Shown in pieces: positions 1 through 6,252 of a stretch of 8,510 nt of DNA. The stretch comes from CAIZGX01 sp039805165 (GTDB lineage: Bacteria; Bacteroidota; Bacteroidia; Flavobacteriales_D; Sanyastnellaceae). The first letter of the stretch is position 1. Every line of letters begins with the position of its first letter. The stretch covers positions 1 to 8,510 of the forward strand of contig JBDLUS010000011.1 of the NCBI GenBank assembly GCA_039805165.1. The letters are read 5' to 3'. The translations under genes and the position numbers were made by a program. The notes below the pieces were generated by a model that saw only the letters and a list, made by a program, of their open reading frames with translations, had not been told where the DNA came from and made no database searches.

Positions 1-1558
1 TGGATATAAAATACTTCGGCGATGGAAACGCGCGCGACATACTTTCGTAACCGTCGAACAAATCTTTGTAATCCATCTTCTCGCTCTCTTCAATCATCGG
101 ATAAACCACATAGACCTGACGGCCCAAGGCTATTTCCTGACGAATGAATTCAAACAACATCAACCGATAAGCATCGGTGTGCCACTGCGTATTCACCGGC
201 TTTCTTCCCGGAGGAAGCTCATCTATAATACTCACATCTAAATCGCCATAAACCGTCATTGCCAACGTACGCGGAATAGGCGTTGCGGTCATGACCAAAA
301 TATGCGGAGGCAAGGCTGCCTTCTTCCACAACGCGGCGCGCTGCGCAACACCAAAACGATGCTGCTCATCGATAACTACCAATCCCAAATTTGCGAATTC
401 AACAACAGGTTCAATTAACGCGTGTGTTCCAATGATGAACTTCAATTCACCACTCTTCAAATCTTCCATTAATGGAACACGATTTTTCTTCTTAACCGAT
501 CCTGTGAGCAATTCAACACGAACACCCAACGGCTCTAGCAATTGCGAGATTCCTTCAAAATGCTGATTCGCTAAAATCTCTGTGGGTGCCATTAGACAAG
601 CCTGATAGCCGTTGTCTATGGCCAACAAAATTGCCATGAGTGCAACAATGGTCTTCCCACTTCCTACATCGCCCTGAACCAATCGGTTCATGTGAAAGCC
701 CTTCATCACATCGGTACGAATCTCTTTCACCACACGCTTCTGCGCTCCCGTTAATTCAAACGGCAAATGCTTTTTATAAAATGAATTGAAGAGCTCTCCA
801 ACCTTCTCGAACACCACTCCGCGCTGCTCCACCGTGCCCGCCAACTTCGTTTGCAACAATTGCAATTGAAGGAAAAACAATTCTTCAAACTTTAATCTTC
901 TTCTCGCCTGCTCCAACTTCTCTGCATTCGCGGGAGCATGCAACTGAACGAGCGCTTCAGCGCGAGAAATTAATTTGTATTGTTGAATCAATTCCTGCGG
1001 CAACACTTCCGGAATTTCATGACGAACTTCTTCGCACAACTGCAGCGTTAATTTTCCAATGACGTTGCTGTTCAAGCCTCTGTTCGACATCTTCTCGGTT
1101 GTGCTGTATACAGGCTTCAATCCCACACCAGCAGCCATGCGCGAAGATTCAATCTCTTCAACTTCCGGATGAGCAATGTTGAATTTCCCCTTGAACTCGG
1201 TTGGTTTTCCATACACCAAACAAGGCTTATTCAAAGGCAAACTGCTCTTCAGCCAACGCGCGCCCTTGAACCACACCAACTCCATCGTACCTGTCTCGTC
1301 TTGAAACACTCCCACCAATCGCTTGGCGCGAGCCTCCCCCATTTCCGTTAATCGCACAATTGTTCCTTGCAACTGAACGGCAACAGCATCTGACTTCACG
1401 TCGCGCACCTTCTGCACTTGACTCTTGTCGACATATCGAAACGGATAATGCATGAGCAAATCTTCCCACGTGCGAATACCCAATTCCATGCGAAATTGAT
1501 CGGCGCGCGCTGGTCCAACACCCTTCAAAAATGAAATATCGTTTTCCAGTTTAGACAT
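1..1558 (-). CDS. recG: ATP-dependent DNA helicase RecG (N-terminal 519 residues, cut by window edge)
   Basis: RecG is a monomeric superfamily 2 helicase that binds branched DNA and regresses stalled replication forks or Holliday junctions. The start ATG lies at 1558-1556 and the frame stays open to base 1, giving 519 residues of a family usually near 700. Visible parts: an N-terminal 'LKGVGPARADQF' helix-hairpin-like segment (residues 11-22); the wedge/OB domain (about 55-150); Walker A 'GDVGSGKT' (296-303); 'APTEILANQH' (motif Ia, 324-333); the DEQH box (397-400) followed by 'RFGV'; motif III 'TATPIPRT' (424-431); and the beginning of the second helicase domain with 'VVYPMIEESEKMD' (484-496). 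Missing beyond the edge are motifs V and VI and the C-terminal TRG region. The gene diverges from the glycosyltransferase-like gene across 56 bp. No Shine-Dalgarno sequence is convincing at the start. The identification is secure. Confidence 0.97.
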   Translation of the reverse strand, partial: MSKLENDISFLKGVGPARADQFRMELGIRTWEDLLMHYPFRYVDKSQVQKVRDVKSDAVAVQLQGTIVRLTEMGEARAKRLVGVFQDETGTMELVWFKGARWLKSSLPLNKPCLVYGKPTEFKGKFNIAHPEVEEIESSRMAAGVGLKPVYSTTEKMSNRGLNSNVIGKLTLQLCEEVRHEIPEVLPQELIQQYKLISRAEALVQLHAPANAEKLEQARRRLKFEELFFLQLQLLQTKLAGTVEQRGVVFEKVGELFNSFYKKHLPFELTGAQKRVVKEIRTDVMKGFHMNRLVQGDVGSGKTIVALMAILLAIDNGYQACLMAPTEILANQHFEGISQLLEPLGVRVELLTGSVKKKNRVPLMEDLKSGELKFIIGTHALIEPVVEFANLGLVVIDEQHRFGVAQRAALWKKAALPPHILVMTATPIPRTLAMTVYGDLDVSIIDELPPGRKPVNTQWHTDAYRLMLFEFIRQEIALGRQVYVVYPMIEESEKMDYKDLFDGYESMSRAFPSPKYFIS

Positions 1559-1614
1559 TCCTCACGAAAATATAATAACTTGTGCAAGCATTTATCCTTT
1601 GTGGACATTTAACC
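1559..1614. promoter_or_regulatory. Divergent intergenic gap between recG and the GT-C gene, with weak promoter-like boxes
   Basis: These 56 bp must carry the promoters of two divergent genes. On the plus strand, 1593-1601 reads TATCCTTTG, which resembles the Bacteroidota -7 box TAnnTTTG but has one extra base in the spacer; it ends 13 bp before the ATG at 1615. On the minus strand, 1572-1565 reads TATTTTCG, one mismatch from the box and only 6 bp from the recG ATG. I see no matching TTG element at the usual 17-23 bp upstream for either one. Both boxes are therefore tentative and based on position and partial consensus. Confidence 0.25.
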
Positions 1615-3135
1615 ATGAATCAACAGCAATACAACAGACTCTTTTACGTCCTTTCAGCCTTCGTGATCGTTGAAAAATTACTGGTGTATTTCTTCTTTTC
1701 CATTCAATACACAGACAGCGATCAAACGCTTTTGTGGCAAGTGGCTACCGACCTTTCGAACGGTGTTTTTCATGGACCGTGCTTTTACGGACAAAGCTAC
1801 GGCCCTAACATAGAACCCTTGTTGGCCGTGCCTTTCATGAAAATCGGATTTCCCGTTTACGCTGCGCTTCCGCTTGCTACGCTCATCCTTTCCACCACCC
1901 CGTTTTTCCTTTTGGCGTTTTATTTCAAACATAAACTTTCCGCGCAATCTGCCCTCATTCCACTTATCGTTTGCCTATTGCTTCCGTTGGAATACAGTCT
2001 CCTCACAGCCATTCCTCGCGGATTTGTAGGCGGAATCTTTTTTGTGAGTCTCGGTTTATTCTGTTGGAAATATTTCCGAACGAACCTCTCGTTGGTGTTC
2101 GCTGGAATTTTTATTGGATTAGGGCTTTACGGAAATTTGAACAGTGCGTTGCTTCTTCCGCTCATTATTCCAAGCATTCATTGGAACAAGAAATTCATTT
2201 TGCGTGCAGCGCTGTTCTTCGGTGTTGGATTCGCACTCGGACTTCTTCCCTTCTACTTCAACTTTCAATATTATCAAGCGCATCCTGAACTACTCATTCA
2301 CGTAGCACCCAGCGTGAAACTCAGTTGGAACAGTTTCATTGAAACTCTCTTGCGCTTCAACAATTATTTCGATCAAGTTTCTCCGTTATTTTGGCGCTTC
2401 GGATTTGTGAGCGTGCTCTTACTTCCAGCCGCAATAATTTTTTTGTGGAAGAAAAACAAACGCCTCGAAGCGTGGACAATTGCCTTCGTTCTATTGGCTA
2501 TTCTCGGTTCACTCTTCATGGAAAAAACAAAGGAAAGCGGCTATTCACTTTTCTTTTCAGGTGGAAGGTTTTTCCTCGCGCTTCCGTTTGTGTTCATCTT
2601 CCTTTCACTTTACTTCTATGCCTTTCTTTCCACAAAGAATAAATTGAAATTCAATCGCATTTCATTGTTGCTTGTTGCTATTTCATTCGGAATAAAAGTT
2701 CTTTTCTTTTCACCGCTTCTCGAAAACGCCATTGACAAAGAGAAGGCTTGGTATGTGCATGTGGTACGCATAGACGAATTGAAAAAGCAATGCCATGAAA
2801 TGAATGCATTCGGAAATCATCCCGCCTTGCTCGTTGCGGTAACCGGAGACACGCCTGAACAGCCCGTGACCTACGGATGTCAGTGCCTTCAGTCCGATTT
2901 CCCTTCCACCTATATTCCACATTACGAAAGAAGAAGATGGCTCATTTCGGAATACAACAAGACGGTTTTTCCAACGATACTTCTACATGGAAAAGACACC
3001 ACGCGTTGGGACAGAAGTAAATTCGGTCACCTTGATATTGTAAAGCACGACAAAGAAAAAGGTTGGATGTTGGTTCGAAATTCTGAAACAACAGACGTGT
3101 TTCTTTTTGAAAGCGGAATTGTAAAACCTGAATAA
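1615..3135 (+). CDS. Polytopic membrane protein resembling GT-C (family 39-like) glycosyltransferases
   Basis: GT-C enzymes transfer sugars from lipid-phosphate donors to acceptors on the outer face of the inner membrane. This 506-residue protein has about ten hydrophobic segments (roughly 8-30, 82-104, 112-133, 136-152, 158-187, 196-218, 262-279, 285-302, 316-337 and 347-367), then a polar tail of about 140 residues. The first loop after helix 1 holds 'YTDSDQTLLW' (32-41), an acidic motif placed where GT-C enzymes keep the catalytic Asp, followed by 'GQSYGPNIEPLLAVP' (59-73), a pattern I associate with this class. The tail contains C393, C422 and C424. I chose ATG 1615 over an in-frame GTG at 1582 because the upstream codons overlap a promoter-like box and would add polar residues before helix 1. 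It lies 9 bp before dtd. Donor and acceptor are unknown, and a non-enzymatic membrane protein cannot be excluded. Confidence 0.8.
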   Translation: MNQQQYNRLFYVLSAFVIVEKLLVYFFFSIQYTDSDQTLLWQVATDLSNGVFHGPCFYGQSYGPNIEPLLAVPFMKIGFPVYAALPLATLILSTTPFFLLAFYFKHKLSAQSALIPLIVCLLLPLEYSLLTAIPRGFVGGIFFVSLGLFCWKYFRTNLSLVFAGIFIGLGLYGNLNSALLLPLIIPSIHWNKKFILRAALFFGVGFALGLLPFYFNFQYYQAHPELLIHVAPSVKLSWNSFIETLLRFNNYFDQVSPLFWRFGFVSVLLLPAAIIFLWKKNKRLEAWTIAFVLLAILGSLFMEKTKESGYSLFFSGGRFFLALPFVFIFLSLYFYAFLSTKNKLKFNRISLLLVAISFGIKVLFFSPLLENAIDKEKAWYVHVVRIDELKKQCHEMNAFGNHPALLVAVTGDTPEQPVTYGCQCLQSDFPSTYIPHYERRRWLISEYNKTVFPTILLHGKDTTRWDRSKFGHLDIVKHDKEKGWMLVRNSETTDVFLFESGIVKPE

Positions 3136-3144
3136 AATTTCAAC

Positions 3145-3579
3145 ATGAAAATTGTTCTTCAACGTGTATCAAGTGCATCCGTAAAAGTGGATGATAAAAT
3201 TGTTGGAAGCATTGAAAACGGGCTCTTACTTCTTATTGGATTCTCTTCCAACGACAACGAAGAAAATATTCTTCCAACGATAGAAAAAATTGTGAAGCTT
3301 CGCATTTTTTCAGATGAAGAAGGAAAGATGAATAAGAGCGTTTTAGATGTTGAAGGAAGTATGCTCTTAATTAGTCAGTTTACGTTGTATGCCGACACCA
3401 AGAAAGGCAATAGACCCAGCTTCATTGAAGCCGCTCGTCCTGAACAAGCCATTCCGCTCTATGAATTTTTCATTGCTGAAATGAAAAAGAGAATCTCAAA
3501 CGTTGAAACGGGAATCTTTGGTGCCGATATGAAAGTTGAATTGGTGAATGATGGCCCTGTGACCATTGTGTTCGACTAG
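3145..3579 (+). CDS. dtd: D-aminoacyl-tRNA deacylase (D-tyrosyl-tRNA deacylase)
   Basis: Dtd is a cytoplasmic homodimer that hydrolyses the ester bond of D-amino acids, and of glycine mischarged on tRNA(Ala), releasing free tRNA and keeping D-residues out of protein synthesis. The 144 residues match the usual length of about 145-150. Both family signatures are intact: 'SQFTLYADTKKGNRPSF' (77-93), with the SQFTL active-site segment, and 'VNDGPVT' (134-140), with the Gly-Pro pair (137-138) that enforces chiral selection in this family. The N-terminus 'MKIVLQRVSSASVKV' is also typical. It sits 9 bp after the membrane glycosyltransferase-like gene, so the two are probably co-transcribed, although no functional tie is evident. 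Its TAG stop overlaps the stop of the convergent gene. No Shine-Dalgarno sequence precedes the ATG. Confidence 0.97.
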   Translation: MKIVLQRVSSASVKVDDKIVGSIENGLLLLIGFSSNDNEENILPTIEKIVKLRIFSDEEGKMNKSVLDVEGSMLLISQFTLYADTKKGNRPSFIEAARPEQAIPLYEFFIAEMKKRISNVETGIFGADMKVELVNDGPVTIVFD

Positions 3580-4124
3580 TTCAAGTGTTGAACCGACTCT
3601 CCTTTTTTCATTTTGTTGTATTGAAGCGCCAATAGCACCATTACATCTGAAAAAGTCTTCATCGCATCTTTGGTTTCTTCAGAGATCTCTTGCTTGCGAA
3701 GACGTAAAATCATTAATCCATATAGCGCCGTTAAGTAAGCTTCTACTTCACTCAACGCTTTTCCGTTTGCACGTTCACGATATGAATCAAGGCTTTCCTT
3801 CGCGCGTTCGTTTGCTGCAATGTATTCATCGTCGCGAAGAAGGGTATTCAATGTCGTATGAAGCAAATTCAATTCGGAAATAACTTCTTGCACTTCTTCC
3901 ACATTGCCTTTCTCTTCAGCACCGCTGCGCTTCATGCTTTTGGCCAACCCTTCGAACCACGTTTTTTCTTCCTGAATTTTTTCTTCAGTTGGAAGGAAAG
4001 AACGCAAGAAACCGTCGAGCGATTCCACATCCATGTTCACAGCACGAAGCAGGTCTTGCATCTGCCACATGTAGATAACATACTCAGCTATGTTCTCGGC
4101 GTATTTACGTTCAGCAATAGTCAT
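3576..4124 (-). CDS. DUF4924-like protein, conserved in Bacteroidota, function unknown
   Basis: This 182-residue protein has no signal peptide or membrane segment and is probably cytoplasmic and mainly helical. The N-terminal block 'NIAEYVIYMWQMQDLLRA' (11-28) is what I recognise as the hallmark of the DUF4924 family, whose members are about 180 residues and, as far as I recall, come from Bacteroidota. A Glu/Lys-rich middle (48-80) and a hydrophobic helix around 128-142 follow. I can see no catalytic motif. Its ATG shares one base with the stop of the upstream OmpH-like gene (TAATG), which suggests translational coupling, and it is the last gene of the five-gene unit. Its TAG stop at 3578-3576 overlaps the dtd stop on the other strand. 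The family call is from memory of the motif; any role is unknown. Confidence 0.85.
   Translation of the reverse strand: MTIAERKYAENIAEYVIYMWQMQDLLRAVNMDVESLDGFLRSFLPTEEKIQEEKTWFEGLAKSMKRSGAEEKGNVEEVQEVISELNLLHTTLNTLLRDDEYIAANERAKESLDSYRERANGKALSEVEAYLTALYGLMILRLRKQEISEETKDAMKTFSDVMVLLALQYNKMKKGESVQHLN
3579..3593. repeat. Small inverted repeat at the dtd/DUF4924 junction (weak terminator candidate)
   Basis: GTTCAA at 3579-3584 and TTGAAC at 3588-3593 form a perfect 6-bp stem with a 3-base loop, starting on the last base of the dtd stop codon. On the plus strand a run of six T begins 9 bases after the stem (3603-3608). It is the only hairpin I see at the end of the dtd unit, but the stem is short, only two of its six pairs are G-C, and the T run is too distant for a classical intrinsic terminator. 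It also lies within the 3' coding end of the opposing gene. A 6-bp stem is expected often by chance. Confidence 0.3.
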
Positions 4125-4777
4125 TACTTTCCTTGTTTTTCAGTTTCGTATTCTGCGTTCAATCCCTTTACGATCTCACTTGTCAAATCGTAAATTGGAT
4201 TAGCGAAAAGAATAAGTGGCGCGGTGCTTTGGTAAGAGAAAATATAATCCCAACCGTTTGCCTTGGCATAGTTAGCAGTATAAACTTCCAACTTCTTTCT
4301 TAAATCTTCTTGAAGGGCAGCTTCGCTTTGCATAAGCATCTCTTCTTCTCTTTGTTGAATCTGAGCCAATTCATTTTGCAATTGTCCCAATCTGTTTTGC
4401 ACCGTAGCTTGCTCGTCTGCAGGAAGATTTCCTTTCTGCGCATAAGCGATTAATTCATCTACTTCTCTCTGACGCAACGCTGCTTCGTTCTTCACTTTTG
4501 TTTCTGCCGCGGTTGCATTTTTCTCAAGCTCTGCTGACTTTTCAGTGATGAACAAATACTGCGCGTTCAACGAGTCTAGATTCACATACGCAATCTTCAT
4601 TTGTCCCGGACTAATGGTGTCAACCACCTTCGATTTTTCTGCCAACTCCATTGCGGTGTTCAGCTTGCTCCACATAACCAACAAGGCTACAAAAGTTCCT
4701 GCAAAAAGTATTACCAGAATTAAGTTAAACGCGAATGGTTTTTTCACGGGTTTGTTTTCTGAAAATTGATGCTCCAT
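4124..4777 (-). CDS. OmpH/Skp-family protein with an N-terminal membrane anchor
   Basis: Skp (OmpH) is a trimeric periplasmic chaperone that grips unfolded outer-membrane proteins with coiled-coil tentacles. This 217-residue protein has a lysine-containing N-terminus, one hydrophobic helix (about 16-36) and no obvious signal-peptidase site after it, so it looks membrane-anchored with its body in the periplasm. The family domain starts at 'KIAYVNLDSLNAQY' (61-74), continues through a Glu/Gln/Lys-rich coiled coil (about 80-165, with a loop near 115-122) and closes with 'GWDYIFSYQ' (175-183) and 'DLTSEIVKGLNAEY' (197-210), the expected C-terminal pattern. It lies outside the bamA-skp-lpxD type of neighbourhood familiar for the classical chaperone. 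It starts 34 bp inside the 81-residue gene and ends overlapping the DUF4924 start by one base. The family is secure, the cellular role is not. Confidence 0.9.
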   Translation of the reverse strand: MEHQFSENKPVKKPFAFNLILVILFAGTFVALLVMWSKLNTAMELAEKSKVVDTISPGQMKIAYVNLDSLNAQYLFITEKSAELEKNATAAETKVKNEAALRQREVDELIAYAQKGNLPADEQATVQNRLGQLQNELAQIQQREEEMLMQSEAALQEDLRKKLEVYTANYAKANGWDYIFSYQSTAPLILFANPIYDLTSEIVKGLNAEYETEKQGK

Positions 4778-4989
4778 GCTTTATGTAAATTTTGAAATTG
4801 ATTCTCAATCTCTGTTAGAAATTCTTCGTTCAGTAAGGCTTTGACCGCTTCAATGGTTTTCACCGCTTCTTGATCAATCTTAATCGCTTGCTTGTATGAG
4901 GCCGCTTCGAACTCAACAATCCACTTGCCGTTCCAAGAATGGACAACAATGCGAATGCGCGGATGCGGAATGGTTTCAATGGCTCTCAT
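4744..4989 (-). CDS. Small conserved-looking protein of unknown function (81 residues)
   Basis: I do not recognise a named family. The 81 residues begin 'MRAIETIPHPRIRIVVHSWN', then alternate hydrophobic and polar residues as in a beta-sheet ('GKWIVEFEA', 21-29) and end in a helical stretch (about 41-68). There is no signal peptide, membrane helix or cysteine, so it is probably cytoplasmic. It is likely a real gene: it sits 12 bp after the MFS transporter stop and runs 34 bp into the OmpH-like gene, filling what would otherwise be a gap of about 220 bp in a tightly packed operon. Its composition also looks like a folded protein rather than a frame shadow. I have a vague memory of similar small proteins with an 'IPHP...W' start in Bacteroidota, but would not rely on it. 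Confidence 0.75.
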   Translation of the reverse strand: MRAIETIPHPRIRIVVHSWNGKWIVEFEAASYKQAIKIDQEAVKTIEAVKALLNEEFLTEIENQFQNLHKAWSINFQKTNP

Positions 4990-5001
4990 GGTCTTGCGAA
5001 T

Positions 5002-6252
5002 TTAATTGTTTTCTTGAACTTTCTTCGCCAAGTTTTTCAAACGAAGCATAATAAAGAAGGCCATAAGGGTGAAGCACATGGCTACGTACCCAACAATATG
5101 ATAGTTCTCTAAAGGCGCGTTGGCATTGGCTTGCGTAATAATGCTTCCCGCTAAGGCCGCGCTTATTCCCGAAGCGGTACTCTGTGCGGCAGAATTCAAA
5201 CTCATGAAACCAGCCCGGTGCTTGGGATTCACGACACCGCTTACAATGGTGTTCGCTGGAATCATTCTTCCCGTTACCATAACGAAGAAAAATCCGGCTA
5301 TGGTTAAGACAATCCACAAATCGGTTTCAGGCAAATTCGTGTTAATGAAAATGGGAATGAGCGAAAGCAAGGCGAAGAATCCGAATACCTTAAATCTTCC
5401 AATTTTATCTACTGCTCTTCCAATTAAAATACTGCTGATTACCGTGCAGAATCCCCCGACCAAATAGATGTACTTCACTTCGTGTTGTTCCAGTTTCACG
5501 TTGGAAATCATGTACGGTGTCAAGAATGAAATAATGGTGAACTGTCCAAGCACAAGCAAGACGGTAAAGAGCAAAGCATTGCGCTGCGCCACATTCGAGA
5601 ACGAAGCCTTGAATGTTTCCATGGGTTGAAACTTGTGCGTTCTGCGTTCCAAGTGATCGCGTAACGGCGGAAGCGTTTTCCAAGCCATGAACCAAAACGG
5701 AAGACTCAACGCACTCACCATGTAAAAAGGAACGTGCCAATTTCCATCAAAAAAATCGACCATAGTCAATGCCATAGGAACTCCTAAAATAGAAGCCAAT
5801 GAAAACGCGAGCGTCACTGCAGCAACCGCCTTTCCTCTTCTTTCCATTGGAAAAACATCGGCTACGATAGACATGACTAATCCTCCTAGAAGACCTCCGG
5901 TAATTCCAGTTAAAATTCTCGTTCCTACGAACAAGTAGTAATTCAATTCATTGTTATCAGTCGTTGGAACCAACGCGCTGCTTACTGTTCCCAACATGAA
6001 TCCCAAGTATGCAAAGAGCAATGCTTTCTTTCTTGGAAGATTATCGAGATAAAACACACCCAAGAAAGAAGTCACTCCAGCCGCCAATCCGTATGAGCTC
6101 ACCAACCAACCGAATCCTGCCGGACCAATGCCCAAGTCGCGCTTCAAGATGTCGCCCATAGGCATCATAATCATGAAGTCTACGATGTTGGTGAACTGAA
6201 TGGCTGCTAAAGCAACTAAGATCCAGCGTTCTTTACTTGTTGAATTAGCCAT
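5002..6252 (-). CDS. Major facilitator superfamily transporter, DHA1-like
   Basis: MFS proteins are inner-membrane secondary transporters; this type is usually a proton-driven exporter. The 416 residues give the standard length and about twelve hydrophobic segments. Motif A variants are visible in both halves: 'DNLPRKKAL' (70-78) in the loop between helices 2 and 3, and 'GRAVDKIGRFK' (278-288) in the equivalent loop of the second half. 'ADVFPMERRGKA' (131-142) fits the loop between helices 4 and 5, and 'SLNSAAQSTASGISA' (351-365) resembles helix 11 of this group. An acidic residue in helix 1 (D25) could bind protons. The ATG lies 8 bp inside the end of the acyltransferase gene, so the two are probably made together. 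Substrate is unknown; exporters of this class carry drugs, sugars or small metabolites. Confidence 0.93.
   Translation of the reverse strand: MANSTSKERWILVALAAIQFTNIVDFMIMMPMGDILKRDLGIGPAGFGWLVSSYGLAAGVTSFLGVFYLDNLPRKKALLFAYLGFMLGTVSSALVPTTDNNELNYYLFVGTRILTGITGGLLGGLVMSIVADVFPMERRGKAVAAVTLAFSLASILGVPMALTMVDFFDGNWHVPFYMVSALSLPFWFMAWKTLPPLRDHLERRTHKFQPMETFKASFSNVAQRNALLFTVLLVLGQFTIISFLTPYMISNVKLEQHEVKYIYLVGGFCTVISSILIGRAVDKIGRFKVFGFFALLSLIPIFINTNLPETDLWIVLTIAGFFFVMVTGRMIPANTIVSGVVNPKHRAGFMSLNSAAQSTASGISAALAGSIITQANANAPLENYHIVGYVAMCFTLMAFFIMLRLKNLAKKVQENN

Noticed and set aside
291..1469. Short ORFs on both strands within the recG region
   Set aside because: recG is continuous and carries all expected helicase motifs here. 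The other frames show no recognisable domain.
1557..1568. A 12-base sequence, ATTCCTCACGAA, repeated at 7560-7571 near another gene start
   Set aside because: About two exact 12-base matches are expected by chance in a window of this size, and the two copies are oriented differently relative to their genes.
1582..1614. Upstream extension of the GT-C gene to a GTG codon at 1582
   Set aside because: The 11 added residues cover a promoter-like TATCCTTTG and give no better membrane topology. ATG 1615 leaves a normal short leader.
1678..2922. Minus-strand ORFs inside the GT-C gene
   Set aside because: They are antisense to well-defined membrane-segment codons and have no coherent protein features.
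3566..4193. Two Phe/Ser-rich frames on the plus strand opposite the DUF4924-like gene
   Set aside because: Their composition is what the complement of Glu/Lys-rich helical codons yields. There is no family resemblance and the minus-strand gene explains the region.
4976..5740. Alternative-frame ORFs inside the MFS transporter gene
   Set aside because: They are His/Ser/Arg-rich frame shadows, while the MFS frame carries complete family motifs throughout.
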